This document shows, one piece after another, positions 1 through 6,864 of a stretch of DNA of 32,388 nucleotides. Origin of the DNA: Flammeovirgaceae bacterium UBA4659 (GTDB lineage: Bacteria; Bacteroidota; Bacteroidia; Cytophagales; Cyclobacteriaceae). A program made the translations under genes and the position numbers. Location: contig DHLV01000062.1 of assembly GCA_002405445.1 (NCBI GenBank), positions 1-32,388 of the forward strand. The letters are read 5' to 3'. Positions within the stretch are counted from its first letter, which is position 1, and every line of letters starts with the position of its first letter. The notes below the pieces were generated by a model. It saw nothing but the letters and a program-made list of their open reading frames with translations. It had not been told where the DNA came from and searched no databases.

Positions 1-228
1 GTAAAAAAAACCGGAAGAGTTTTGGTGCTCCACGAAGATACCCTTACCGGTGGCATTGGTGCCGAGATATCAGCTTGGATCAGTGAACATTGTTTCCAAG
101 ATTTGGATGCACCGGTGATGCGCGAAGCGAGCCTGGACACCGCCATTCCATTTGCCCCTACGTTAGAGAACAACTTTTTGCCGAAGGGGAGGTTGAAAAT
201 AAAAATCGAAGAACTGACTCGATTCTAG
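1..228 (+). CDS. Alpha-ketoacid dehydrogenase E1, beta/transketolase C-terminal part (5' truncated by window)
   Basis: The reading frame is open from base 1 to a TAG at 226-228, giving about 75 C-terminal residues. The stretch HEDTLTGGIGAEISAWI and the later DAPVMREASLDTAIPFA match the C-terminal (transketolase-type) domain of the E1 beta part of branched-chain 2-oxoacid/pyruvate dehydrogenase-like enzymes. In this family the domain binds the lipoyl partner and helps form the thiamine-diphosphate heterotetramer. In Bacteroidota the alpha and beta parts are often fused in one long polypeptide; which form this is cannot be told, because the 5' part lies outside. The gene converges on the small gene at 283-573. 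The family call is firm; substrate specificity is not. Confidence 0.85.
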   Translation, partial: VKKTGRVLVLHEDTLTGGIGAEISAWISEHCFQDLDAPVMREASLDTAIPFAPTLENNFLPKGRLKIKIEELTRF

Positions 229-282
229 TAGTGGCTATTCGGGGATTTGAAATGGTAGCATCGCATTACACACAGGTAAACT

Positions 283-573
283 TTATTTTGTCAAGTTCGC
301 TTTTAAAATCTCCTCCCACTCCTCTTCTAAGCTTGCTTTGGAAAACTTTTTGCCTGTGCGGTTGTACCAATAACCGGCATTAAACTCATCGCCCTCTTTG
401 CGGTGCAAGTAAGCATGCAACCACGCAGCTTCTTTTGATTCCATATCTTGCACGATGGCATGGCTGCCCTGCCAATCGCCTTTGGCATCAAGCCACAGTG
501 CTTGCAACAATGGCGAAATACCTACAGGGGGCAGACTCTGGCCCAGCGTACCTTTGAACTCTTCAACTGTCAT
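283..573 (-). CDS. Small conserved Bacteroidota protein of unknown function (96 aa)
   Basis: Starts at an ATG (complement of 571-573) and encodes a 96-residue soluble protein without signal peptide or membrane segment. The core LDAKGDWQGSHAIVQD followed by WLHAYLHRKEGDEFNAGYWYNR is a pattern I recognise from short uncharacterised Bacteroidota proteins, rich in Trp, His and Tyr. The function is unknown. It converges with the E1 gene (54 nt between stops) and is divergent from the large repeat protein gene, with 68 nt between starts that must hold both promoters. The conserved aromatic/His pattern and full-length frame make it a real gene rather than a shadow. Confidence 0.75.
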   Translation of the reverse strand: MTVEEFKGTLGQSLPPVGISPLLQALWLDAKGDWQGSHAIVQDMESKEAAWLHAYLHRKEGDEFNAGYWYNRTGKKFSKASLEEEWEEILKANLTK

Positions 574-641
574 GTTTACAATATTTTACTAACTTAGCCT
601 GTTTAAAGTTAAGGTAATCTCTCATTTGATACTTTACAGGC

Positions 642-3600
642 TTGGGCTTTAAATTGATATTCAGATTTGCATGCTTGCTGTTGCTTTTGGCAATAGGGGG
701 AAGTGCATTTGCCCAAAATACCAAAGGCGACCGCCCCGCACGCCCACTGCCCAGGGTGACACAGAAATCCAAGCCTAAGAAGTCAAAAAAAGTAAGATCA
801 GAAACGCGTGACATATCCGGGCGCAGGTTGCGTACAAAAAACAGTTCATCTGCGGTGCGGGCAATCGAGCGCCCACCGCCCACTTATGCCGGTCGCAAGC
901 GAAAGGGTGACCGTCCGGGCAAGCCCATTGGCAACAAGCGCATTCTATCGTCTTCGGCAAGGGCTGCACGCAACAATGTTTATCCAAATCGTGGCCCATA
1001 TATCAATAACCCATCAAGAAAGCCGAAGAAGAGTGAGCGTATGTTTTCGCGAACATACTACACCAAAAGCCGCCCCGTTACGATTTCGCGATCTGGCCCA
1101 CGGCCGTTTCCAACGCGCAAGAACCGGGTGGCTCCGCGCTCTGCTTCGCGCCCATTTGTCACAGTTGGGCGAAAGAATGTGTACTGGGGAAAATTCCGGA
1201 AAGTGGAAAAGGCATACACCAAAGACATTGCGGGGAAGCCTCTGCGTACCAGAAATTATAAGTCTCCACCACCTGTTTTTGAGCCCGGCCCAAGGACGTT
1301 CAAGCCCAATAAACCGAGGGGAAGAGACCGTCCTTACAGCGGCACTTTCAGAAGCGGATTTGTGACGGCCACAAAACGTGGTGAACGTGCCTGGCGGGGA
1401 GATATTTCCGGCCGCCCACTTGGCCGAACATCGTCTGGCCGCAAAACGCAGACTGCAGGAGTTCGATTTTTTCCTCGCAAGTTGTCAGTGAGTGGCAGGC
1501 AAAGAGGAAGATCAAGCCTTGTGCCCGGTGTGGGCATTCAAAGTCGTTCGAGACTTGGTGAAAAAAAGCCATTGAACGGTGCAGTGCCTGCACGAATTCC
1601 CAGGGGCGGAGCTGGAGTGGGGGCTTACAGCGGGAGTATAAAGTTGAGAAATGCCTTCACGCGGTTGCGCGATCAGGGTGAGGCTTTTTCCGGGTTTCGA
1701 AAAGCAAGGCGCACGCCAAAGGGAGGCGGCAGCATTAGCAGGCAGAGCAGAAGCAACCGCGGAAATGCGCTTGCAGTGCCTGTGCCTGGCGCGGGCGGCC
1801 GTGGCGTGGGCACCTACAGCGGCAACATTAAATTGCGCAACCGCCAACAGATGCGAGACCAGGGCGAAGCGTTTTCCGGCTTCAGGCGCTCAAGTCGCCC
1901 CAACAAAGGCGGAGGCAGCGTTAGCAGCAGGTTGAAGAACAACAATGGCACTGCTGTGGCGGTGCGCGCCCCCGGAGCTGGAGCACGGGGCACAGGCAGC
2001 TACAGTGGCAATTTGAAATTGCGCAACCGGCAACAGATGCGAGACCAGGGCGAAGCATTTTCCGGATTCAGGCGCTCGAGTCGGCCCATCAAAGGCGGAG
2101 GCAGCGTTAGCAGCAGGTTGAAGAACAACAACGGCACTGCGGTGGCGGTGCGCATCCCCGGAGCCGGAGCACGGGGCACAGGCAGCTACACGGGCAACTT
2201 GAGGTTGCGTAATCGCCATCAGATGCGTGACCAGGGCGAGGGATTTACAGGATTTAGAAGGTCTAAGCGGCCCGCAAAAGGCGGAGGTAGCGTGAGTGGT
2301 CAGTTGAGGAACAACAATGGCAATGCGATTGATGTGCGTACACCCGGAGTGGGCGCCAGGGGTGCCGGCAGCTACAGCGGCAATCTTCTTCTGAGCAAAC
2401 GTCTGCAAATGCGTGACCAGGGAGAAGAGTTCACAGGATTTAAGAAATCGAGGCGACCTGCTAAGGGTGGAGGCAGCGTGAGCGGCCAGACGTGGAATAA
2501 CAATGGTCAAGCGGTTGACGTTCGCACACCCTTGGTGCGCGGCACTAACTATGCGGGCCGAAGCAAGCGCGCCTATACCTACCTGCGTGGCCCTAAATCG
2601 AGCCCTTTGGCGTTGAAGCAAAAGGAGCCGACTGACAAGTTGCTATATGTAAATGGATTGCAAGTAGCGGTAAAACGTGGCAGCTACATTCAAAATATAA
2701 AAGCGAATAAGAACTCCACCAAAAAGAAAGAACCCAGCGACTATGGCATGGAGGCCGAAGGGTTGCAAGTGAATGTGAGGCGTGATTACGGTTTTATCAA
2801 AAATTCAAAATCTGCAAAGGAGGCATTAAAGAAAAAAGAGCCAAGCAACACTGTTTTGTACGTGCAAGGGCTGCAGGTGCCGGTGAAAAGCAATAATCGA
2901 TATGCGCAAAACCCTAAGGCAAACCGTGGGGCAATGAAAAACAAGAAGCCGGATAACGAAGCATTTGCTGTTGAGGGCTTGCAGGTGAAAGTAAAACGCG
3001 ACTACACGTTCACAGCGAGCCCCAGAGGTAACAAAAACGCACTCAAAAAACGCGAGCCCGATAACCGCATATTGGCCGTAGAGGGTTTACAAGTAGCGGT
3101 AAGGCAGAGTAAGTATGGCACTAAACCCAAGGCGCAAGAAGGTGCGCTGAAAGGAATTCGGCCAGATGGCGGCACCGTTCGCGCCAGTGAGTATGAGGGC
3201 CGCATGAAGCAACTATGGTCTTTTAAGCACAATTCAAGTTCAAGTAAGTCAGCATTGCACGCACGCAAGCCCAATGCCGCCTTCGGGAAAGGAAACACTT
3301 TCCAAGGCAGAGCGCGCCTCACGCGCAATTACCGCCATAGCCCAAGGGGCGATAAGGATGCTTTGAAAGTGTTGGCGCCCGGCCGGGCCTACGCCAAGAT
3401 CGGTAACTACCAGGGTAACCTGAAAATGAGCAAGCCACATGGAAAGAAATTGCATCCTGACGCAAAGTTTGCGCATGGTTATCGTGACAACGTGAAGAGT
3501 GAACGAACTTTTTTGATGAACGTGAAGTTATGGTGGGCGAAGTTGTTTAAGAAAAACGACAACCAGACCGAGGCAGTGAAAGAGAAAGTGCGTAGGCCCC

Positions 3601-3647
3601 GGTATGACAAAAAAGAAAAAGAACTCTGGAAAGACCTTTACGATTAA
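642..3647 (+). CDS. Large exported, very basic repeat protein (1001 aa), function unknown
   Basis: The start is taken as TTG at 642: an in-frame TGA lies at 627-629 and there is no ATG near the signal peptide (LIFRFACLLLLLAIGGSAFAQ, cleavage near residue 25). The mature protein is extremely rich in Arg, Lys and Gly. Three repeat layers are visible. Near residues 57, 194 and 254 there is a DI(S/A)G(R/K) motif. Residues about 322-631 are five 62-residue repeats, each carrying YSGN, (L/M)RDQGE and KGGGS motifs. From about 660 come 35-36-residue repeats anchored on GLQV and (K/R)(K/E)P, decaying into units with EYEG, TFQG and NYQG. No enzymatic domain, type IX C-terminal signal or transmembrane segment is apparent. 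The charge suggests binding to an acidic polymer (DNA, polysaccharide or LPS), which is inference. ytxJ starts 5 nt after its stop. Confidence 0.85.
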   Translation: MGFKLIFRFACLLLLLAIGGSAFAQNTKGDRPARPLPRVTQKSKPKKSKKVRSETRDISGRRLRTKNSSSAVRAIERPPPTYAGRKRKGDRPGKPIGNKRILSSSARAARNNVYPNRGPYINNPSRKPKKSERMFSRTYYTKSRPVTISRSGPRPFPTRKNRVAPRSASRPFVTVGRKNVYWGKFRKVEKAYTKDIAGKPLRTRNYKSPPPVFEPGPRTFKPNKPRGRDRPYSGTFRSGFVTATKRGERAWRGDISGRPLGRTSSGRKTQTAGVRFFPRKLSVSGRQRGRSSLVPGVGIQSRSRLGEKKPLNGAVPARIPRGGAGVGAYSGSIKLRNAFTRLRDQGEAFSGFRKARRTPKGGGSISRQSRSNRGNALAVPVPGAGGRGVGTYSGNIKLRNRQQMRDQGEAFSGFRRSSRPNKGGGSVSSRLKNNNGTAVAVRAPGAGARGTGSYSGNLKLRNRQQMRDQGEAFSGFRRSSRPIKGGGSVSSRLKNNNGTAVAVRIPGAGARGTGSYTGNLRLRNRHQMRDQGEGFTGFRRSKRPAKGGGSVSGQLRNNNGNAIDVRTPGVGARGAGSYSGNLLLSKRLQMRDQGEEFTGFKKSRRPAKGGGSVSGQTWNNNGQAVDVRTPLVRGTNYAGRSKRAYTYLRGPKSSPLALKQKEPTDKLLYVNGLQVAVKRGSYIQNIKANKNSTKKKEPSDYGMEAEGLQVNVRRDYGFIKNSKSAKEALKKKEPSNTVLYVQGLQVPVKSNNRYAQNPKANRGAMKNKKPDNEAFAVEGLQVKVKRDYTFTASPRGNKNALKKREPDNRILAVEGLQVAVRQSKYGTKPKAQEGALKGIRPDGGTVRASEYEGRMKQLWSFKHNSSSSKSALHARKPNAAFGKGNTFQGRARLTRNYRHSPRGDKDALKVLAPGRAYAKIGNYQGNLKMSKPHGKKLHPDAKFAHGYRDNVKSERTFLMNVKLWWAKLFKKNDNQTEAVKEKVRRPRYDKKEKELWKDLYD
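1606..2535 (+). repeat. Five tandem 186-bp in-frame repeats
   Basis: The codons for (L/M)RDQGE recur at 1665, 1851, 2037, 2223 and 2409, a constant 186-nt step (62 codons). Units 2 and 3 differ at only 7 of the 117 positions from 1851-1967 compared with 2037-2153, so they arose or were homogenised recently; units 1, 4 and 5 are more diverged. The repeats lie inside the exported basic protein. The outer boundaries given are one arbitrary phase of the repeat. Confidence 0.95.
2610..3440 (+). repeat. Second in-frame repeat family, 35-36 codons per unit
   Basis: GLQV codons begin at 2655, 2760, 2868, 2976 and 3084, giving steps of 105, 108, 108 and 108 nt. Each unit carries a KKEP/KKKP/KREP-type basic-proline motif before the next GLQV. 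Two or three decayed units follow, recognisable by YEG, FQG and YQG motifs. These are more diverged at DNA level than the 186-bp units, so the array is older. Confidence 0.85.
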
Positions 3648-3652
3648 ATTGT

Positions 3653-4009
3653 ATGAACTGGATTCCGCTAACCGATCAATCTCAGCTTAACGAAATCAAA
3701 GATGAATCAAATCAACAACCGGTGTTGTTATTCAAGCATTCTACTACCTGTTCTATCAGTAAAACTGCATTGAACAGGCTGGAGCGTAATTGGGAGAAGG
3801 ATGAAATGAAAGACGCCAAGGTCTACTATCTCGACTTACTTTCCTATCGATCAGTTTCTAATGAGATTGCGCAGACTTTTGCCGTTGTTCACGCATCGCC
3901 CCAGGTGTTGATCATCAAAGACGGAAAAGCGGTGTACGACACGTCTCATTTTGACATCGACTACCGCACCATTAAGATGCATCTTCTGAAAATGCAAACT
4001 AAAAATTGA
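3653..4009 (+). CDS. ytxJ: Bacillithiol system redox protein YtxJ (BrxC-like), 118 aa
   Basis: A 118-residue thioredoxin-fold protein of the YtxJ/BrxC family. The KHSTTCSISKTAL segment places the active cysteine at residue 33 (TCxIS motif), and residues ASPQVLIIKDGK form the cis-proline strand that closes the active site. Members de-bacillithiolate proteins after oxidative stress in bacteria that use bacillithiol as low-molecular-weight thiol; presence here implies, but does not prove, that this organism makes bacillithiol. The ATG at 3653 lies 5 nt after the stop of the repeat-protein gene, so the two are likely cotranscribed. Its last 11 nt overlap the 3' end of the convergent osmC-like gene. 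Confidence 0.9.
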   Translation: MNWIPLTDQSQLNEIKDESNQQPVLLFKHSTTCSISKTALNRLERNWEKDEMKDAKVYYLDLLSYRSVSNEIAQTFAVVHASPQVLIIKDGKAVYDTSHFDIDYRTIKMHLLKMQTKN

Positions 4010-4409
4010 ATGTAACTGTTTGCTTCAACTCAGCACTCAAACTTAGGGCAACTGGGCAGGTGCGTGCGGCATTCATCAATTTTTGTTTTTGCACCTGGGT
4101 GGCAGCCAAATGGCCGTGCGAAAAAGTGATGGCGATTTCTGCAATCTTACGAGGATTACTTGCCATTACTTTTACGATTTCTGTTTTTAGACCGCGCAAG
4201 TCAATGCCCTCGCTATCGGCCACCTGGCCCATAATGGTCATCATGCAACTGCTCAACGCAGCACAAACGAGGTCGGTAGGGCTGAATGCTTCCCCTTTGC
4301 CCAGATTATCAACCGGTGCATCAGTAATAACTACCTGCCCGGATTTGAGGTGTTTGGCCTCTGTCCTTAAACCTCCTATGTACTCGCCTACAGCCATTGT
4401 GTTATTCAT
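3999..4409 (-). CDS. OsmC-family peroxiredoxin-like protein (136 aa)
   Basis: OsmC/Ohr-fold protein. The two redox cysteines expected of the family are present, one in ALSSCMMTIMGQVA and one in the ARTCPVALSLS segment near the C terminus. OsmC proteins reduce organic hydroperoxides, or in some branches act as uncharacterised stress proteins, in the cytoplasm. An upstream open frame would add 56 residues, but the ATG at 4407-4409 (MNNTMAVGEYIGG) gives the usual length and removes a non-conserved extension. A second ATG four codons later is also possible. It overlaps tail-to-tail with ytxJ, another thiol-redox gene, by 11 nt. Confidence 0.88.
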   Translation of the reverse strand: MNNTMAVGEYIGGLRTEAKHLKSGQVVITDAPVDNLGKGEAFSPTDLVCAALSSCMMTIMGQVADSEGIDLRGLKTEIVKVMASNPRKIAEIAITFSHGHLAATQVQKQKLMNAARTCPVALSLSAELKQTVTFNF

Positions 4410-4501
4410 ATTTTTGTTGATTTGGTGATAAACTATTGAAGCGTATTTTTCGTTTTCATTTTTAGTGTAAATTTCGGATAAGTTCATCACCCGTTCAATT
4501 T

Positions 4502-5239
4502 GTGAGAAGTTTTTCACTGCAAGTATTGCTGAATTTGTGTCTGCTTGGAGCAGGCTTACCTGTTTTGGCGCAAACACAAGACAGCTATGAATACGATCGG
4601 GAGTTCACTTGGGGCATTAACAAGAACTCGGCAGGAGGGCTGATTGGCGGATTTACGTTCAAAAAAGCCAGACGCGTGCGACCCAATCAGTTTGAAACTT
4701 TCGGATTAGAGATCATGAATGTGAAAAATCCGGCCGAAGTGCGCATCAGCTCGGGTACAGGCAGTTTCTTTATTTTTGGCAAGACAAATTATCTATATGC
4801 ATTTCGTTTTCAGTATGGCCGTGATATTGTGCTGTTTACGAAAGCGCCTCAGCAGGGGGTGGAAATAAAAGCAGTGTTTGCCGCGGGGCCTTCGCTGGGT
4901 GTGGTAGCTCCCTATTACATTGAGCGGACTGTTGGCAGCAGTTTCTTCAATACCGTGCACGAACAATACGATCCAAACAACCGCGAGCACACCCCTGATA
5001 AAATTTTAGGTACTGGTTACCTGTTTGAAGGCCTCGGACGGTCAAAACTTGAACTGGGAGGTAACGTCAAGTTTGGTTTGAATTTCGAGCTGGGCGTGGT
5101 AAAGTCCCAGGTCACCGGGTTTGAAGTGGGGGTTCTGCTTGATGCGTACTTCAATGAAATCATCCTCATGCCTACAGCCACAAACCGGGCTGTATTCCCC
5201 ACCGCATATTTTACGCTCTTCTACGGAAGTCGCAAATAA
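4502..5239 (+). CDS. Putative outer-membrane beta-barrel protein, function unknown (245 aa)
   Basis: Starts at a GTG (4502); no ATG lies between it and the upstream in-frame TAG at 4463-4465. The N terminus (RSFSLQVLLNLCLLGAGLPVLAQ) is a clear signal peptide. The rest alternates short hydrophobic/aromatic strands with turns (GGLIGGFTFKKAR, YLYAFRFQYGRDIVLF, VKFGLNFELGVV, GFEVGVLLDAYF) and ends in an aromatic strand, TAYFTLFYGSRK. This is what an outer-membrane beta barrel looks like. I do not recognise a named family; similar uncharacterised proteins are common in Cytophagales. It is divergent from the osmC-like gene and 93 nt ahead of the tonB-like pair. Confidence 0.75.
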   Translation: MRSFSLQVLLNLCLLGAGLPVLAQTQDSYEYDREFTWGINKNSAGGLIGGFTFKKARRVRPNQFETFGLEIMNVKNPAEVRISSGTGSFFIFGKTNYLYAFRFQYGRDIVLFTKAPQQGVEIKAVFAAGPSLGVVAPYYIERTVGSSFFNTVHEQYDPNNREHTPDKILGTGYLFEGLGRSKLELGGNVKFGLNFELGVVKSQVTGFEVGVLLDAYFNEIILMPTATNRAVFPTAYFTLFYGSRK

Positions 5240-5332
5240 TCGCTTTAGTAAGCCATCAATAAATTTTCAGCCACAACATTCTTGCCTTGTGTTTCGTAAG
5301 ACTCCATCAATATGGTTTGACGAAAAAAGATT

Positions 5333-6006
5333 ATGGAAGCGAAAAAGTCAGTGCAAGCGGATATCTCTCAGAAACGTTCGCTTTTTTTCAGTGTAGGATT
5401 GCTTTTGTCGTTGGGTGGTGTCACCACGGCTTTTGAATGGAAGACAGCAGACACCAAAATTGATTTATTGGCTGAAAGAACCACAAATACTGCGGAGGAG
5501 TTGATTGACGTGCCCCCCACGCAGCAGTTGCAGCCACCTCCACCTGTTATTCAGCAGCCTCAGATTGTTGAAGTGCCCGATGCGGTAGAGATCAACGAAA
5601 ATCTAAACATCGAGTTTGACGTGGAGGCTCCGCGGCTGGATTTGCCTGTTGCGGAGACTGCGCCAGTAGAAGAAGAAACAGAAGAAGTTTTCACTATTGT
5701 AGAGGAGGCAGCAATGCCTGTGGGTGGCATGACAGCATTTTACAAATACCTGCAGGAAAATGTAAGGTACCCTGCCGTGGCGCGCAGAAACGGGGTAGAA
5801 GGGAAGTAGAAGGGAAGGTAATGGTGCAATTTGTAGTGGGCAAAGACGGTACCATCAGTGAAGTAAAAGTGCTTCGCGGAATAGGTGCAGGCTGTGATGA
5901 AGAGGCAGTGCGCGTGATGGAAAAGGCACCTAGATGGAATGCCGGCAGGCAACGCGGTAAACCGGTGCGTCAGCGCTGCATGCTTCCGATTGTTTTTTCG
6001 TTTTGA
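5333..6006 (+). pseudogene. tonB-like energy transducer gene disrupted by an 11-bp tandem duplication
   Basis: The 5' part (5333-5809) encodes a TonB-like protein: cytoplasmic start MEAKKSVQADI, one membrane segment, a Pro/Glu-rich periplasmic linker (VPPTQQLQPPPPVIQQPQ) and the start of the TonB C-terminal domain (GGMTAFYKYLQENVRYP). It stops at TAG 5807-5809 right after NGVEGK. The missing part continues in another frame from 5818 (VMVQFVVGKDGTISEVKVLRG to the TGA at 6004-6006). The cause is an exact duplication of gtagaagggaa at 5795-5805 and 5806-5816; removing one copy restores one frame collinear with the intact paralogue at 6119. The truncated product lacks most of the C-terminal domain that contacts receptors. 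A natural mutation is likely, though an assembly error is possible. Confidence 0.88.
5795..5816 (+). repeat. 11-bp exact tandem duplication causing a frameshift
   Basis: The sequence gtagaagggaa occurs twice back to back. The intact paralogue has a single copy at the corresponding place (GVEGKVFVQF codons). Eleven is not a multiple of three, so the duplication shifts the frame and creates the TAG at 5807-5809. Confidence 0.95.
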
Positions 6007-6027
6007 GCCGTTTTTGACCTTCGTTGA

Positions 6028-6059
6028 GGGATTTTTTGTAAAAAAGATCCCGCTTTTTT
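6028..6059 (+). terminator. Hairpin plus T-run after the broken tonB-like gene
   Basis: Inverted repeat GGGATTTTTT / AAAAAAGATCCC (6028-6051, one bulged G) followed by CGCTTTTTT. It lies 22 nt after the stop of the disrupted gene, so the two tonB-like genes are probably separate transcription units. Confidence 0.6.
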
Positions 6060-6070
6060 GTGACTCCGGG

Positions 6071-6099
6071 TTTGGATTAGGATTGTATTGCTATATTTG
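6071..6099 (+). promoter_or_regulatory. Bacteroidota-type promoter for the intact tonB-like gene
   Basis: A -33 box TTTG at 6071-6074 and a -7 box TATATTTG at 6092-6099 (fits TAnnTTTG) are 17 nt apart. The -7 box ends 19 nt before the ATG at 6119, predicting a very short leader. Confidence 0.65.
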
Positions 6100-6118
6100 A
6101 AATCCTAACCGTAGCACT

Positions 6119-6790
6119 ATGGAAGCAAAGAAGAGTGAAAAGGCAGATTTGACGAAAAAATCAGGTTTATTTTTCAGTATAGGTTTGATGTTTACTTTGT
6201 TGGTGACCGAAAGGCTCTTTGACCACCGCACCTACGATGAACAGGTAGACCTACTGGCCGGAAAAAGCACGAATGCATTCGAAGAAATGATTGAAGTGCC
6301 GCCCACCGAACAACCACCCCCCCCTGAACCGGTCATTCAGCAGCCACAGATTGTGGAAGTTCCAGACGAGGAGGAGATCAAAGAAGATTTGAATATCAAC
6401 CTCGATGTGGAGGTAACGGAAGACACCAAGGTGGAAGCCGTGCAAGTTGTGGAAGAGAAGCCAGAAGAAACAGACGAGATATTTACTGTGGTGGAAGAAA
6501 CGGCTACCCCCAAAGGTGGAATGGCGGCTTTCTACAAGTATGTTGGCGAGAAGATCAAGTATCCGGCTCAAGCCAGAAGGATGGGTGTAGAAGGCAAAGT
6601 ATTCGTCCAGTTTGTGATCGGAAAAGACGGATCGATCAGCGATGTCAAAGTGCTAAAGGGTATTGGTGCAGGTTGTGATGAAGAAGCGATTCGCATTGTG
6701 CAGAGTTCGCCAGCATGGAACCCCGGAAAGCAGCGTGGTAAGCCTGTAAAGCAGCGCTATACATTGCCGATTCAGTTCAAGTTAGGCTAA
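6119..6790 (+). CDS. TonB family energy transducer (223 aa)
   Basis: TonB-like protein that would couple the proton motive force at the inner membrane to outer-membrane receptors. Residues about 16-31 form one membrane anchor (SGLFFSIGLMFTLLV), followed by an acidic, proline-rich periplasmic linker (EVPPTEQPPPPEPVIQQPQ) and a complete C-terminal TonB domain from about residue 135. That domain holds the conserved YPAQARRMGVEGKVFVQFVIG and the closing WNPGKQRGKPVKQRYTLPI. It has its own promoter and is followed by a strong terminator. It is the intact tandem paralogue of the disrupted gene just upstream, which shares the MEAKKS start and the linker design. No ExbB/ExbD genes are in the window. 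Confidence 0.92.
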   Translation: MEAKKSEKADLTKKSGLFFSIGLMFTLLVTERLFDHRTYDEQVDLLAGKSTNAFEEMIEVPPTEQPPPPEPVIQQPQIVEVPDEEEIKEDLNINLDVEVTEDTKVEAVQVVEEKPEETDEIFTVVEETATPKGGMAAFYKYVGEKIKYPAQARRMGVEGKVFVQFVIGKDGSISDVKVLKGIGAGCDEEAIRIVQSSPAWNPGKQRGKPVKQRYTLPIQFKLG

Positions 6791-6813
6791 GCTTCAACCC
6801 GATAAGATGTTTT

Positions 6814-6840
6814 AAAAAACCCGCTCCATGCGGGTTTTTT
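6814..6840. terminator. Bidirectional rho-independent terminator between tonB and chrA
   Basis: Perfect 11-bp stem AAAAAACCCGC / GCGGGTTTTTT with a 5-nt loop TCCAT. Both arms end in A/T runs, so it can stop the tonB-like gene on the plus strand and the chromate-transporter operon arriving on the minus strand. Confidence 0.85.
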
Positions 6841-6864
6841 TTGAGATGCATTCTGGTGTTGATA

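Noticed and set aside
808..1365. Plus-strand open frame of 185 aa in another frame of the basic protein
   Set aside because: It overlaps the real gene entirely, shows no domain and is explained by the GC-rich, Arg-rich codons of the true frame.
1890..2621. Long antisense open frame (243 aa) across the 186-bp repeats
   Set aside because: It mirrors the repeat array: with a period divisible by three, one stop-free antisense unit stays open in all copies. It has no start context, no domain, and the sense frame has a clear signal peptide and motifs.
5795..5816. Programmed frameshift in the tonB-like gene
   Set aside because: There is no slippery heptamer or downstream structure. The exact 11-bp duplication fully explains the frame change and the intact paralogue has one copy.
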